Origin: Pseudidiomarina gelatinasegens
GTDB taxonomy: Bacteria; Pseudomonadota; Gammaproteobacteria; Enterobacterales; Alteromonadaceae
Direction: 5' to 3'
DNA length: 64,000 nt
Assembly: GCF_004025325.1 (NCBI RefSeq)
Contig: NZ_RSFE01000003.1
Span: 124,001 to 188,000 of the forward strand
This document shows positions 39,567 through 47,214 of this stretch, one piece after another. The notes under the pieces are model-generated. The model had not been told where the DNA came from. It saw only the letters and a list, made by a program, of their open reading frames with translations, and did no database searches. The position numbers and the translations under genes are program-made. Position 1 is the first letter of the stretch; every line of letters begins with the position of its first letter.

Positions 39567-40912
39567 GCATTTTCTCCCCATTTTATGCGGCAGATAAAAT
39601 ACGTGTCTTCGCGCGCAAACTCAACCTCTATAGCGAGTTGCTGGGCAAGATTTTGCACAATACTTAAACCAAGGCCTGAACCGTCTATATCCATTTGCTT
39701 ACCACGATAGAAACGCTCAGTCAGGCGCTCCAACTCTAATGAATGATCAGGCGCCACTTGGTTTTTAATCTCCAGTTCCTGATCGGAATATGTAATTGAA
39801 ATCGTTGTGTTCGGTGGTGAATATTTAACGGCATTGTCAATTACGTTGGCCAGTAAAACACGCCAGTAACTTGGGTGACTTTGATGCATTATCCGATCAG
39901 GCAGATCAACACCAAAGGTGATGCCCTTTTGTTCGGCAAGTAAATAACTGTCGGCGATAACTTGCCGCACTTCACGGGCAATATTGACGGGTTCAGAACC
40001 AACTTGGGTTAATTCAGCTTTTGAGAGCATCAATAAGCTCTCAACTAATTTCACCAACCTCTCAGTACTTATTAGCAAGCGCTCTATTTGCTGCTTTTCT
40101 ATTGGGTCCTTACTGACCAGCAGGTTCTGCAAACTCGCTTTCAATGCGGCTAGCGGCGTACGCAATTCGTGGGCGGCGTCAGCGGAAAAACGCTTTTCGC
40201 GAACAAAGGTTTGCTCAATGCGAGCTAAATAGTGATTGAGCGCCTGTTTAACTAGCACCACCTCTTCATCTTCGTTGCTTTGTTCAAATGGGCTATAGTC
40301 ATCGGTGCGACGGTGACGAAGTGCTGCGGCTAAACGCCGAAAGCTGGTGAAGCTTTGGTTGATGGTCCACCACCCTAACCATAACATCAATGGCAGCAGT
40401 AACAGCACCGGAACCAATGTATCTACCGCGAGATCTGTTCGCAACTCAGACCGAAAACTATCCTCTTGCAGCAGCAATATTTGATAATTGCCGTCTGGCG
40501 TTAGCATCCCGAAGCTGTGCCAAAGCGTTGCTGCTATTATAAATTCATTAAAACCGGACTGATACGGTAATGCCCTGTGGTCTGGCGCGCCTTGCGTGCG
40601 CATGCTCCAGTCTTGGTTGATGCGTTCAATTCGATATGCAAGTTTCTCTTCATATTCATGTTCGCTCACAGACTGCAGAACTTGATGAGTCGGCTGGGTA
40701 AGCTCAGCGCGGTTCACCGGCAATAATGCCGCAAGTGTTTTCGCCTGCTGGACCATTTCAGCATCAAATAGCTCATCAACTTCATGGCTTACTTCATAAT
40801 AAATCCACGTGGCCGACAAGCCTGAACTGACTAAGTAAACAACGGAAACGGTAATCAATATACGTCGTCGTATTGATTTGAATTTTGCGCCAAACGCCTT
40901 AATTATTTGCAT
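39563..40912 (-). CDS. QseC/PmrB-like sensor histidine kinase
   Basis: The 449-aa protein has membrane helices at residues about 18-38 and 165-185 around a periplasmic domain of about 125 residues. A HAMP-like region follows, then the H-box FSADAAHELRTPL (His 248), an N-box (NVIDNAVKYSP) and a G-box (GSGLGLSIVQNLAQQ). EVSHEVDELFDAEMVQQAKTLA in the periplasmic part is typical of QseC-type kinases. It should phosphorylate the adjacent response regulator. It overlaps the regulator gene by 10 nt and murI by 4 nt. The signal is unknown; QseC/PmrB relatives sense metals, pH or peptides. Confidence 0.92.
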   Translation of the reverse strand: MQIIKAFGAKFKSIRRRILITVSVVYLVSSGLSATWIYYEVSHEVDELFDAEMVQQAKTLAALLPVNRAELTQPTHQVLQSVSEHEYEEKLAYRIERINQDWSMRTQGAPDHRALPYQSGFNEFIIAATLWHSFGMLTPDGNYQILLLQEDSFRSELRTDLAVDTLVPVLLLLPLMLWLGWWTINQSFTSFRRLAAALRHRRTDDYSPFEQSNEDEEVVLVKQALNHYLARIEQTFVREKRFSADAAHELRTPLAALKASLQNLLVSKDPIEKQQIERLLISTERLVKLVESLLMLSKAELTQVGSEPVNIAREVRQVIADSYLLAEQKGITFGVDLPDRIMHQSHPSYWRVLLANVIDNAVKYSPPNTTISITYSDQELEIKNQVAPDHSLELERLTERFYRGKQMDIDGSGLGLSIVQNLAQQLAIEVEFAREDTYFICRIKWGENA

Positions 40913-41565
40913 GTTAAGCGGTATCCAACGCCGCGAATCGTTTCAATCCATTCTTTATGACCAAGCTTTTTACGCAGGTTTGACACATGCACTTCCAACG
41001 CATTGCTCTCCACTTCAGTCTCTGCTTGGAACACCGCAGATTCTAAGCGGTCGCGGCTATGCACGCGCTCAGGTGCTGACATCAGTGCTTTTAACAACTC
41101 AAACTCACGACGCGATAAATTAATTGTCTGGCCTTCGGCTTCAACCTCACGCGTATTGGTATTGAGCTTTAATGCGCCCACTACCAAATCTGACGACACA
41201 TAACCACGCTGGCGGCGCACCAAAGCGCGGAGCCGTGCGGCTAGTTCGTTCATATCAAACGGCTTGGTCATGTAATCATCGGCACCCAAATCTAAATGAG
41301 TGACTTTGTCATGGGCCTGATCACGTGCAGTTAAAATCAGAATCGGCAGCACTAATCCCCGCTTCCGGCTTCCGGCTAATATCCGTGAGCCCTCTAAATC
41401 CGGCAGCCCGAGATCAAGTACCATGGCGTCATATTGATGATGATTCAGCTCGCTGATGGCCGCGGCGCCAGTGCGCACCCAATGCACACTGAACTCGCGG
41501 TCTGCTAAGCCAAGCTGTACCGCTTGGCCAAGCAATGAATCATCTTCAACCAATAACACCTGCAT
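40903..41565 (-). CDS. QseB/PmrA-like OmpR-family response regulator
   Basis: The 220-aa regulator has a receiver domain (Asp 8, Asp 9, phospho-acceptor Asp 51 in VLDLGLPD, Lys in DDYMTKPFD) and an OmpR winged helix with LSRREFELLKALM and recognition helix ESNALEVHVSNLRKKLG, close to QseB/PmrA. Its ATG follows the TPR gene stop directly (TAGATG), with AAGGTGA as ribosome-binding site. A PmrA-type box at the operon promoter (45715-45731) and a perfect one at 34516 are the likely targets, implying autoregulation. Confidence 0.93.
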   Translation of the reverse strand: MQVLLVEDDSLLGQAVQLGLADREFSVHWVRTGAAAISELNHHQYDAMVLDLGLPDLEGSRILAGSRKRGLVLPILILTARDQAHDKVTHLDLGADDYMTKPFDMNELAARLRALVRRQRGYVSSDLVVGALKLNTNTREVEAEGQTINLSRREFELLKALMSAPERVHSRDRLESAVFQAETEVESNALEVHVSNLRKKLGHKEWIETIRGVGYRLTCK

Positions 41566-42216
41566 CTAGTTCACCTTAGCGGCAATTTTTTCCATTAAAG
41601 CCTGAATTTCTTGTCGACGCTTTTCATCAGCCAGCGGACGTTCAGGCCGTGGCGGTGCTTGCAATGCATGCTCTGCCGCAATTTTAGCGCCTTGATAATC
41701 GCCCTGCTCATATAGATAGTCGGCGTAAAAGTAGTTCGGGTCAATACCGTCAGGGTTGATTGCTAACGCTTTAAGCAGTAATTCCCCGGCTTTCTTATCA
41801 TCGCCAAAGCCCAACGGCCAACCTGGCACTTTGTAATAAAGTGTTCCTAAGCTACCGTAAGCTGAACCATCCAAGGCGTCAGGATCAAGTTCTAACGCAT
41901 GCTCCAGTGACTTACGGGCCTTTTTAGCCAGTCCAAGAGCACCTAAGCCGCCTTTGGCGCCAGCATAGGTACTTTGAATAATGCCGCGCCAAACATAGGC
42001 GTCTGCATTATCAGGCTCACGTTCTATCCAAGCATTGGCTTCGGCCACAAGCATATCAAAAGCTTTCTCTTGCTCATCATCTTGCAAGGTATAATTGACC
42101 TCGGCCCAGCGTGTCTGAATGTGCAAAAGCTCTTCAGATTCAGCTGCCAAAGTCTGAGTGCTACCAATAGCGGATAAGGATAACGCGATAGATAAAACTA
42201 AATTGCGTGCTTTCAT
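41566..42216 (-). CDS. Exported TPR protein
   Basis: The frame is open to 42477, but ATG 42216 has GGAG upstream and starts a signal peptide (LVLSIALSLSAIGSTQTLAA), giving 216 aa. At least three TPR-like helical repeats follow (ANAWIEREPDNADAYVWRGI, ALELDPDALDGSAYGSLG, ALAINPDGIDPNYFYADYL). A periplasmic scaffold role is likely. It overlaps the SDR gene by 4 nt (ATGA) and abuts the response regulator. Its place inside the biosynthetic operon suggests it helps in export or assembly of the product, but this is inference. Confidence 0.85.
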   Translation of the reverse strand: MKARNLVLSIALSLSAIGSTQTLAAESEELLHIQTRWAEVNYTLQDDEQEKAFDMLVAEANAWIEREPDNADAYVWRGIIQSTYAGAKGGLGALGLAKKARKSLEHALELDPDALDGSAYGSLGTLYYKVPGWPLGFGDDKKAGELLLKALAINPDGIDPNYFYADYLYEQGDYQGAKIAAEHALQAPPRPERPLADEKRRQEIQALMEKIAAKVN

Positions 42217-43013
42217 TGTGGGTACTCCTGAGATAATTTTTTCAAAATTGCGCGAGGCTTTTCCATACTGCTGTCTACCATGTTCGGTAGTAATCCATTC
42301 ATTCGTGCGAACAGCTTTTCTGGCCAGCCCAGGGTTTGATTGCGGCGGCCTGCTGCTATTTGGTTGATAATTTGGCACGCGACCCACGCCGGTGAATCTT
42401 CTTTGGTTTTCAATAAGTTGTTCATCGCACTCATCAAACCTTGATTCATGGATGTACGTATTGCGCGCGGAGCGCAATAAAACACCTTAATTCCCTGCGC
42501 GCCAAGTTCACGCTGTAACGCTTGAGTAAAGCCGCGCAAACCAAATTTGGAGGCGCTGTACAGAGCTTGGCCTGGGTAACCAATAGCGCCAAACACAGAC
42601 CCAATATTCATAATCCAGCCGTCAGCAGCAGGCAGTAATGGCATGATTGTTTGGCAACTCTGCATAGGAACAATCAAGTTGGTTTGCACCACACGTTCAA
42701 TGCTCGCGTTGGTTGCTTGAGAAAACAGCCCAACCTGCGTGATAGCAGCATTATTAATCAGGCCTGTTACTGGATGCTGATGTTGTGCTTGCACATAGGT
42801 CGCAAGCTTTTCGGTAAAATCTGGTGCAAGTAAATCAGCCGCCAGATAGGGTTGCTGCAATTGCTCTGCGAGCGCACTCAATGTTTCCTGATTGCGCCCG
42901 ACCAAGGTAACGCGCGCACCCAGAGCGCTAAGTTGACGGGCAAGTTCAGCCCCCAACCCACCCGTTGCGCCTGTTAGTACCACATGTTGTTTGGCCCATG
43001 AAAAGTGTTTCAT
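42213..43013 (-). CDS. Short-chain dehydrogenase of the hemolysin/AMP-ligase operon
   Basis: The 266-aa SDR has TGATGGLGAEL as NAD(P) loop (residues about 14-24), LINNAA, a catalytic Ser in NIGSVFG and ALYSASKFGLRGF with the Tyr-Lys pair. Arg after the second strand (VGRNQET) suggests NADPH. It resembles SDRs that reduce acyl or keto intermediates. It overlaps the diiron gene upstream and the TPR gene downstream by 4 nt each. In context it probably reduces or oxidises an intermediate made by the AMP ligase and the oxygenase. Confidence 0.9.
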   Translation of the reverse strand: MKHFSWAKQHVVLTGATGGLGAELARQLSALGARVTLVGRNQETLSALAEQLQQPYLAADLLAPDFTEKLATYVQAQHQHPVTGLINNAAITQVGLFSQATNASIERVVQTNLIVPMQSCQTIMPLLPAADGWIMNIGSVFGAIGYPGQALYSASKFGLRGFTQALQRELGAQGIKVFYCAPRAIRTSMNQGLMSAMNNLLKTKEDSPAWVACQIINQIAAGRRNQTLGWPEKLFARMNGLLPNMVDSSMEKPRAILKKLSQEYPQ

Positions 43014-43666
43014 GAAGCTAACTCCGGTATAGCACGGAACATATCACCATAGAGGCGGTAAACGTGGCGCGCCGTACTGATAATTGCCCGCTTTGACGGT
43101 TCATCGCTCACTTTATTCATAAGGGATTCAAAGAACTGCACATGGTCTTGGTCAAGATCACCATGTGAAAGCAGGTAGCTAAACGCCGAATCAGGCAATT
43201 TAAGTTTGGTTTGAATCTGTCGTGCAGCTTGGGTTGCTAGTTTTACGCTGGTTCCTTCAAGCACATGCGCCATACCGAAGAATGCCGTGGCGTTTACATC
43301 GTCAATTTGATGATAAACCAACGCAACCATTGCGGCGGTTGTTGTGTGCGGTTCACTTTCAACAATGGTTTGTGGGTCAATTCCTGTGGCCTTTAAGTCA
43401 TTTAATATCCAACGTTCATGGCCATACTCTTCATTAATGTACTCAATTACCGCTTTACGCAGCCATTCTTGACTGCTGGCAATACGACTACCTGAGCGCA
43501 TGAGCAACGGAGTTGTATGTTTTACATGATGATAGGCTTGCGTTAGAAACGCTTGGTACTCGGCCAGGGTAATATCACCTGATAACGCGCGCTGTATAAT
43601 GGGTGCGCCTAATAAGTAGCGCTGCTCGTGTTCAGTTTCACTGCAAAGGTGATCGAAAAAAGTCAT
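43010..43666 (-). CDS. Haem-oxygenase-like diiron protein (TenA/PqqC superfamily)
   Basis: The 218-aa all-helical protein belongs to the TenA/PqqC-like superfamily. It carries the ligand set of haem-oxygenase-like diiron oxygenases: Glu 75 or 79 with ExxH (Glu 80, His 83), Glu 137 in HVLEGTS, and His 168-x3-Asp 172-x2-His 175. The last spacing matches that known for CADD and SznF. Members oxidise amino or fatty acids (UndA makes alkenes). The natural reaction here is unknown; an activated acyl or amino substrate from the adjacent ligase is a reasonable guess. It lies 9 nt after the ligase gene. Confidence 0.83.
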   Translation of the reverse strand: MTFFDHLCSETEHEQRYLLGAPIIQRALSGDITLAEYQAFLTQAYHHVKHTTPLLMRSGSRIASSQEWLRKAVIEYINEEYGHERWILNDLKATGIDPQTIVESEPHTTTAAMVALVYHQIDDVNATAFFGMAHVLEGTSVKLATQAARQIQTKLKLPDSAFSYLLSHGDLDQDHVQFFESLMNKVSDEPSKRAIISTARHVYRLYGDMFRAIPELAS

Positions 43667-43675
43667 AGTTATGCC

Positions 43676-45097
43676 TCAAACGCATGAATTGATAGGGTTT
43701 AATAGATGGCGATGAGCGTGCGCGATTGCGTCACGACGCAAACGCCCTGTTCCTGTAAGCTGCTGATTAGCCACACTGAACTCATCGTGAATTAGATGCC
43801 AAGCTTGTAACTGTGCGTAATCTGGAAGTTGATGATTAACCGTAGCGACTACTTCAGCTATTTTCCCCGCATTTTTTGCATCCGAATTCCGGCAAACAAT
43901 TAATGCCGTCAGCAAACGCTCTTCACCACCAAACACTGCAGCCTGCAGCACTTCGGGGTGCAGCATGAGCAAGCCTTCAAGCCATTCAGGGTCAACATTA
44001 CGGCCAAAACTGGTCACAATGGTGTTCTTCTTGCGGCCTAAAACTTTTAAATTACCGACAGCGTCAAATTCGCCAAAGTCGCCCGTTAAAATCTCTTGTG
44101 GGTACCAAGAACTTGGTTGATTGAGGTAACCCAACATGCAGTTACCCTTAACGACAACCTCGCCATTTACAATTGCAACTTCAGCATGATCAAGTGGCTG
44201 CCCGACGGTGCCAGCCGCCGGAGCTGCTGGATTATTAAAGGTCACCACAGAACCGAACTCAGACAAGCCGTAGCCTTGCACCAACGGCAAATTAAGTAAT
44301 TGTGCAGCATGCTCAAGTGAATCTGGCAGTCGTGCCCCACCTACTGCCAGCAACTTAAACTGACTTGCAGGAATTGCGCCTATTTGGGTGCCTGCGACAA
44401 CGGCAGCAGCTAACCCCGGCGTTAATATAAGACTCTCAGGCTGAAAGGTATTCAATGCGTTAAAGAAAACCTGCAGGTCGAGCGACGATGAGCCACTTAG
44501 CCCAAGCACGCGGTTTGAGGCTAGCTGCACTTCATGGCCCAACCAGAGGCTTAGATAAACCCCCGCGATGTTCTCGAGCAACACTGCCAATGGCATAATC
44601 GCTAGGTGCCTTTTGACCTGAACTGCACTCAGTCGATCAGCCAGTGCCGTTACTGTCATCAGTAAATTTTCCGCGGATAAACAAACCCCTTTTGGCGAAC
44701 CGGTACTGCCCGAGGTGTAAGTGATTTTCACAGTGCCATTCGGTAATTCGGGTCGGTTAGATGACGCTAAAAAGATACTATCGGTTTCATTGATAAGTAC
44801 TTGCGCTCCGCTGTCCTGCAATAAGTCACTGCGCTGCTGTGCTGTGAAAAATGGCGGTACCGGAACAACAACACGCCCCGCAAACAGTAATGCAAGGTCA
44901 TGAACCACCCAACGAATACTATTTGAGGCTTCTAAAGCAAAGCGCTGCTCAGTTTGTTGTTGATAGTGCTCAATGAGTTCGTCCAGCACGGCGATAAGTT
45001 GGCTGTAACTGAGTTCTTGCTCATGCTCACGCAAAGCTACTTGGCCTGGATTCGCCGTGGCATGCTGGCGTAAGCGCTGATAGAAAGTTATCAACAT
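43676..45097 (-). CDS. AMP-binding acyl ligase-like enzyme
   Basis: ATG 45097 is chosen; the longer frame to 45178 runs through the upstream gene. The 473-aa protein has adenylation motifs A3 (TYTSGSTGSPKG, about 127-137), A5 (YGLSE, 276-280), A7 (TGD, Asp 340) and A8 (LGRKKNTIVTSFGRNVDPEWLE). The A10 motif reads LTGTGRLRR, so the usual catalytic Lys is Arg 452. It should adenylate a carboxylic acid, possibly a fatty acid, although the changed A10 residue may alter this. It overlaps the hemolysin-family gene by 7 nt, implying translational coupling. Confidence 0.86.
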   Translation of the reverse strand: MLITFYQRLRQHATANPGQVALREHEQELSYSQLIAVLDELIEHYQQQTEQRFALEASNSIRWVVHDLALLFAGRVVVPVPPFFTAQQRSDLLQDSGAQVLINETDSIFLASSNRPELPNGTVKITYTSGSTGSPKGVCLSAENLLMTVTALADRLSAVQVKRHLAIMPLAVLLENIAGVYLSLWLGHEVQLASNRVLGLSGSSSLDLQVFFNALNTFQPESLILTPGLAAAVVAGTQIGAIPASQFKLLAVGGARLPDSLEHAAQLLNLPLVQGYGLSEFGSVVTFNNPAAPAAGTVGQPLDHAEVAIVNGEVVVKGNCMLGYLNQPSSWYPQEILTGDFGEFDAVGNLKVLGRKKNTIVTSFGRNVDPEWLEGLLMLHPEVLQAAVFGGEERLLTALIVCRNSDAKNAGKIAEVVATVNHQLPDYAQLQAWHLIHDEFSVANQQLTGTGRLRRDAIAHAHRHLLNPINSCV

Positions 45098-45651
45098 GCC
45101 ATTGCCTGTGCTTCTGGTTGTCCCTGATGGGTCCAACCCGCTAATACGCGCGGTTGATGTTGGTAATAATCGCCCCATAGGTTTTGCAACTCACTTGGTA
45201 AAGCTGACTGTGTTGCATCGGCCAAATAGCTCAAGGCTATACCTGAGCGTTCAAGTTTTAGCTGGAGGTAACGGGTTGCGGTAAATACCACGGCGCTGCG
45301 CTGATGCACTTCAAGCGCGTGAACGATTGCGGCAAATAAAGTAGGTAAATAAGTCGCTGAAATCGCCGCCATAGAGCCAACCTCAGCAATTTCGTCCCGC
45401 TTTGGCATGGGCAAACCAGCAATATCATGTGAAGTAAGGGGTTTGTTTAGATAGCACTCGGAAAATAGCGTGCGTTGCTCAGCGAATTGTAAGCCACATG
45501 CAGCAACCAATTGTTCGTGGTCGTTGACGGCCAAAAGCGTATCGGGTAACTGACTTAAGCATGCTTTGAAGCTGAGCCAATAGCGCTCGCAAATAAATTG
45601 CTCCACTTGCGCACGCCGCGTATGGTTCTTGGTTACCAATTGATACTGCAT
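45091..45651 (-). CDS. Thermostable-hemolysin family protein
   Basis: The 186-aa protein resembles the thermostable (delta) hemolysin family named from Vibrio parahaemolyticus: FICERYWLSFKACLSQLPDTLLAV, AACGLQFAEQRTLFSECYL, IAEVGSMAAIS and FTATRYLQLKLERSGI. The fold is related to GNAT acyltransferases and LuxI-type synthases; it lacks a signal peptide. I infer a cytoplasmic acyltransferase-like role rather than a toxin. It is the first gene of the eight-gene operon and lies just downstream of a PmrA/QseB-type promoter. Confidence 0.82.
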   Translation of the reverse strand: MQYQLVTKNHTRRAQVEQFICERYWLSFKACLSQLPDTLLAVNDHEQLVAACGLQFAEQRTLFSECYLNKPLTSHDIAGLPMPKRDEIAEVGSMAAISATYLPTLFAAIVHALEVHQRSAVVFTATRYLQLKLERSGIALSYLADATQSALPSELQNLWGDYYQHQPRVLAGWTHQGQPEAQAMAC

Positions 45652-45698
45652 GATACGTTCCTTCAGCGGCCATTACCGCGTTTAGCTTTCATGCAGCT

Positions 45699-45731
45699 AA
45701 GATAGTTTGAATTACTTAAGGAAAGCTTAAC
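45699..45731 (-). promoter_or_regulatory. PmrA/QseB-type promoter of the eight-gene operon
   Basis: On the minus strand GTTAAG-CTTTC-CTTAAG (45731-45715) matches 11 of 12 positions of the PmrA box. Ten bp later comes TATCTT (45704-45699) as -10, about 48 nt before the first start codon. Spacing and -10 sequence repeat those at the 34.5-kb box. Confidence 0.65.
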
Positions 45732-45749
45732 GTACTGAGGGAATATCTG

Positions 45750-45782
45750 TAGTAGCGAGAACTTGAAAAGTTCCCGCTACTA
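45750..45782 (-). terminator. Hairpin between the serine hydrolase gene and the operon promoter
   Basis: TAGTAGCG (45750-45757) pairs with CGCTACTA (45775-45782), and inside it GAAC with GTTC, with one A-C mismatch and a 7-nt loop. No T-run follows on the minus strand, so termination may be weak. It would insulate the eight-gene operon from the upstream gene. Confidence 0.45.
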
Positions 45783-45805
45783 TCATTCATGCGAGTAGTA
45801 GTGGG

Positions 45806-47194
45806 CTATTTTTCCAGTGCCGCGAGAACATCGCGTACAAAATCATGCTCACTAAACCCTTGCTGGCCAGCCATATCATAACCACGGCGCACAACAACGA
45901 GGTCTTTACTCGGGATAATCACGAGGTATTGGCCACGATTGCCACGCGCGGCAATAGTATCATTCGGGAGTTCAGGGAAGCGTTCATTATACAGCCACCA
46001 CTGCGCACCATAACCGGGCGCGCCTTCATTCGGTTGCGCCGGCGCAGGTTTACTAATATAGGCTAACCAGTTTTCCGGTAATAAGCGCTCACCTTGCCAG
46101 ATACCGTTCTGTAGATGGAGCACCCCCAATCGCGCTAGATCACGCGCGGTTGTCCATACCTGTGATGACATAATAAAATCATCATTCCAATCGGTCTCAA
46201 GAAAGGTGTGTTGCATACCAATCTTGTCAAGCAACGCTTCATAGGGAAATTTTAGAAAGTCTTCGCTATTGCCAAAACTCTCTCGCACCGCCCGCATCGC
46301 TAACATCGTATCGTTATTCGCATACTTCCAACGCGAACCCGGTTGCACTTCAAGTGCCGTCGTTACAGCCGTATCGACGACACGTCCACCACCCATATAT
46401 ACACGATCGGTGCGGTTTCCAGCGGCATTACTATCTAAACCTGAAGCCATATGCAGCAAATGTTCAAGCGTAATATGGCGGCGCGGATCAAGTGATGATT
46501 GCCAATTTGCGATGGTTGCCGGTGCGTTGACCTTCACATCACGATGCAATACTGCTGCGCCAACAACGCTTGCCGCTATACTCTTGGCAACCGACCAAGT
46601 TCTCTGCGAAGTTTCTGGCGAAAAGCCGTCAAGGTAATGCTCAGCTATGATTTTATCGGAAGTTGCAATCAATATGGCTGTGGTACGTGCGCCTGAACCA
46701 TAATGCTTTGAAAATCCTTTTATTATCACGTCATCAAGATCTAAATTACCAGTAACCTCATTCACCGGTTGGCGAATCTGCCACGGTTCGCCATTGTCTT
46801 TCGCCAGCGCGGCTTCTGCAAACGGACGCGATACCTTATCGGCATCCGCTAACGTTGCTCCGACCGGAAGGTCGACACAGCCTAAACGTGCTCGCCATAC
46901 TGAAATTCGCTCACGCTGACCATCATCGTACGCCACACGCACCAGCTTGTTTTCGCGATCAATATCTGCCTTCATTGCCGCAACTTTATCGGCCACCAAC
47001 GGATAAATACCAGAGAGCTCGTGCTCGCGTATCGCGTCCTCAGACTTGTTTGCATTAAATATGGCACTGCAGGTGTACCCTGCAACATAACCTGCCGCAT
47101 AACTATTGATCGTTGTTTCATCTTCTTGCCCTTGCGCTGCCCCAACGAACAACGTTAAGGGAAGAACAAACGAAGATAGGATGCGCCTGCGCAT
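45806..47194 (-). CDS. Exported serine hydrolase, beta-lactamase/PBP4* family
   Basis: The second of two ATGs is chosen (47194), as AGAGGA then lies 6 nt upstream; this gives 462 aa with a signal peptide (FVLPLTLFVGAAQG). The class C beta-lactamase-like domain has SxxK in TWSVAKS (Ser 201, Lys 204), Tyr-x-Asn in KYANNDTM and, near the end, RGNRGQYLVIIPS at the place of the KTG box. Substrates could be D-amino peptides or esters. It is followed by a hairpin and preceded by 20 nt separating it from an aspartyl protease gene, so the two may form an operon. Confidence 0.87.
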   Translation of the reverse strand: MRRRILSSFVLPLTLFVGAAQGQEDETTINSYAAGYVAGYTCSAIFNANKSEDAIREHELSGIYPLVADKVAAMKADIDRENKLVRVAYDDGQRERISVWRARLGCVDLPVGATLADADKVSRPFAEAALAKDNGEPWQIRQPVNEVTGNLDLDDVIIKGFSKHYGSGARTTAILIATSDKIIAEHYLDGFSPETSQRTWSVAKSIAASVVGAAVLHRDVKVNAPATIANWQSSLDPRRHITLEHLLHMASGLDSNAAGNRTDRVYMGGGRVVDTAVTTALEVQPGSRWKYANNDTMLAMRAVRESFGNSEDFLKFPYEALLDKIGMQHTFLETDWNDDFIMSSQVWTTARDLARLGVLHLQNGIWQGERLLPENWLAYISKPAPAQPNEGAPGYGAQWWLYNERFPELPNDTIAARGNRGQYLVIIPSKDLVVVRRGYDMAGQQGFSEHDFVRDVLAALEK

Positions 47195-47214
47195 AAGCAT
47201 TCCTCTTTATCTAT

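Noticed and set aside
42217-42477. Upstream 87-codon extension of the TPR protein
   Set aside because: It lies in another frame inside the SDR gene, and ATG 42216 begins a signal peptide with GGAG upstream.
45098-45178. 27-codon extension of the AMP ligase
   Set aside because: It overlaps the hemolysin-family gene and does not resemble AMP-ligase N-termini.
45091-45651. Secreted toxin role for the hemolysin-family protein
   Set aside because: No signal peptide or pore-forming feature; the fold relation and operon point to a cytoplasmic enzyme.
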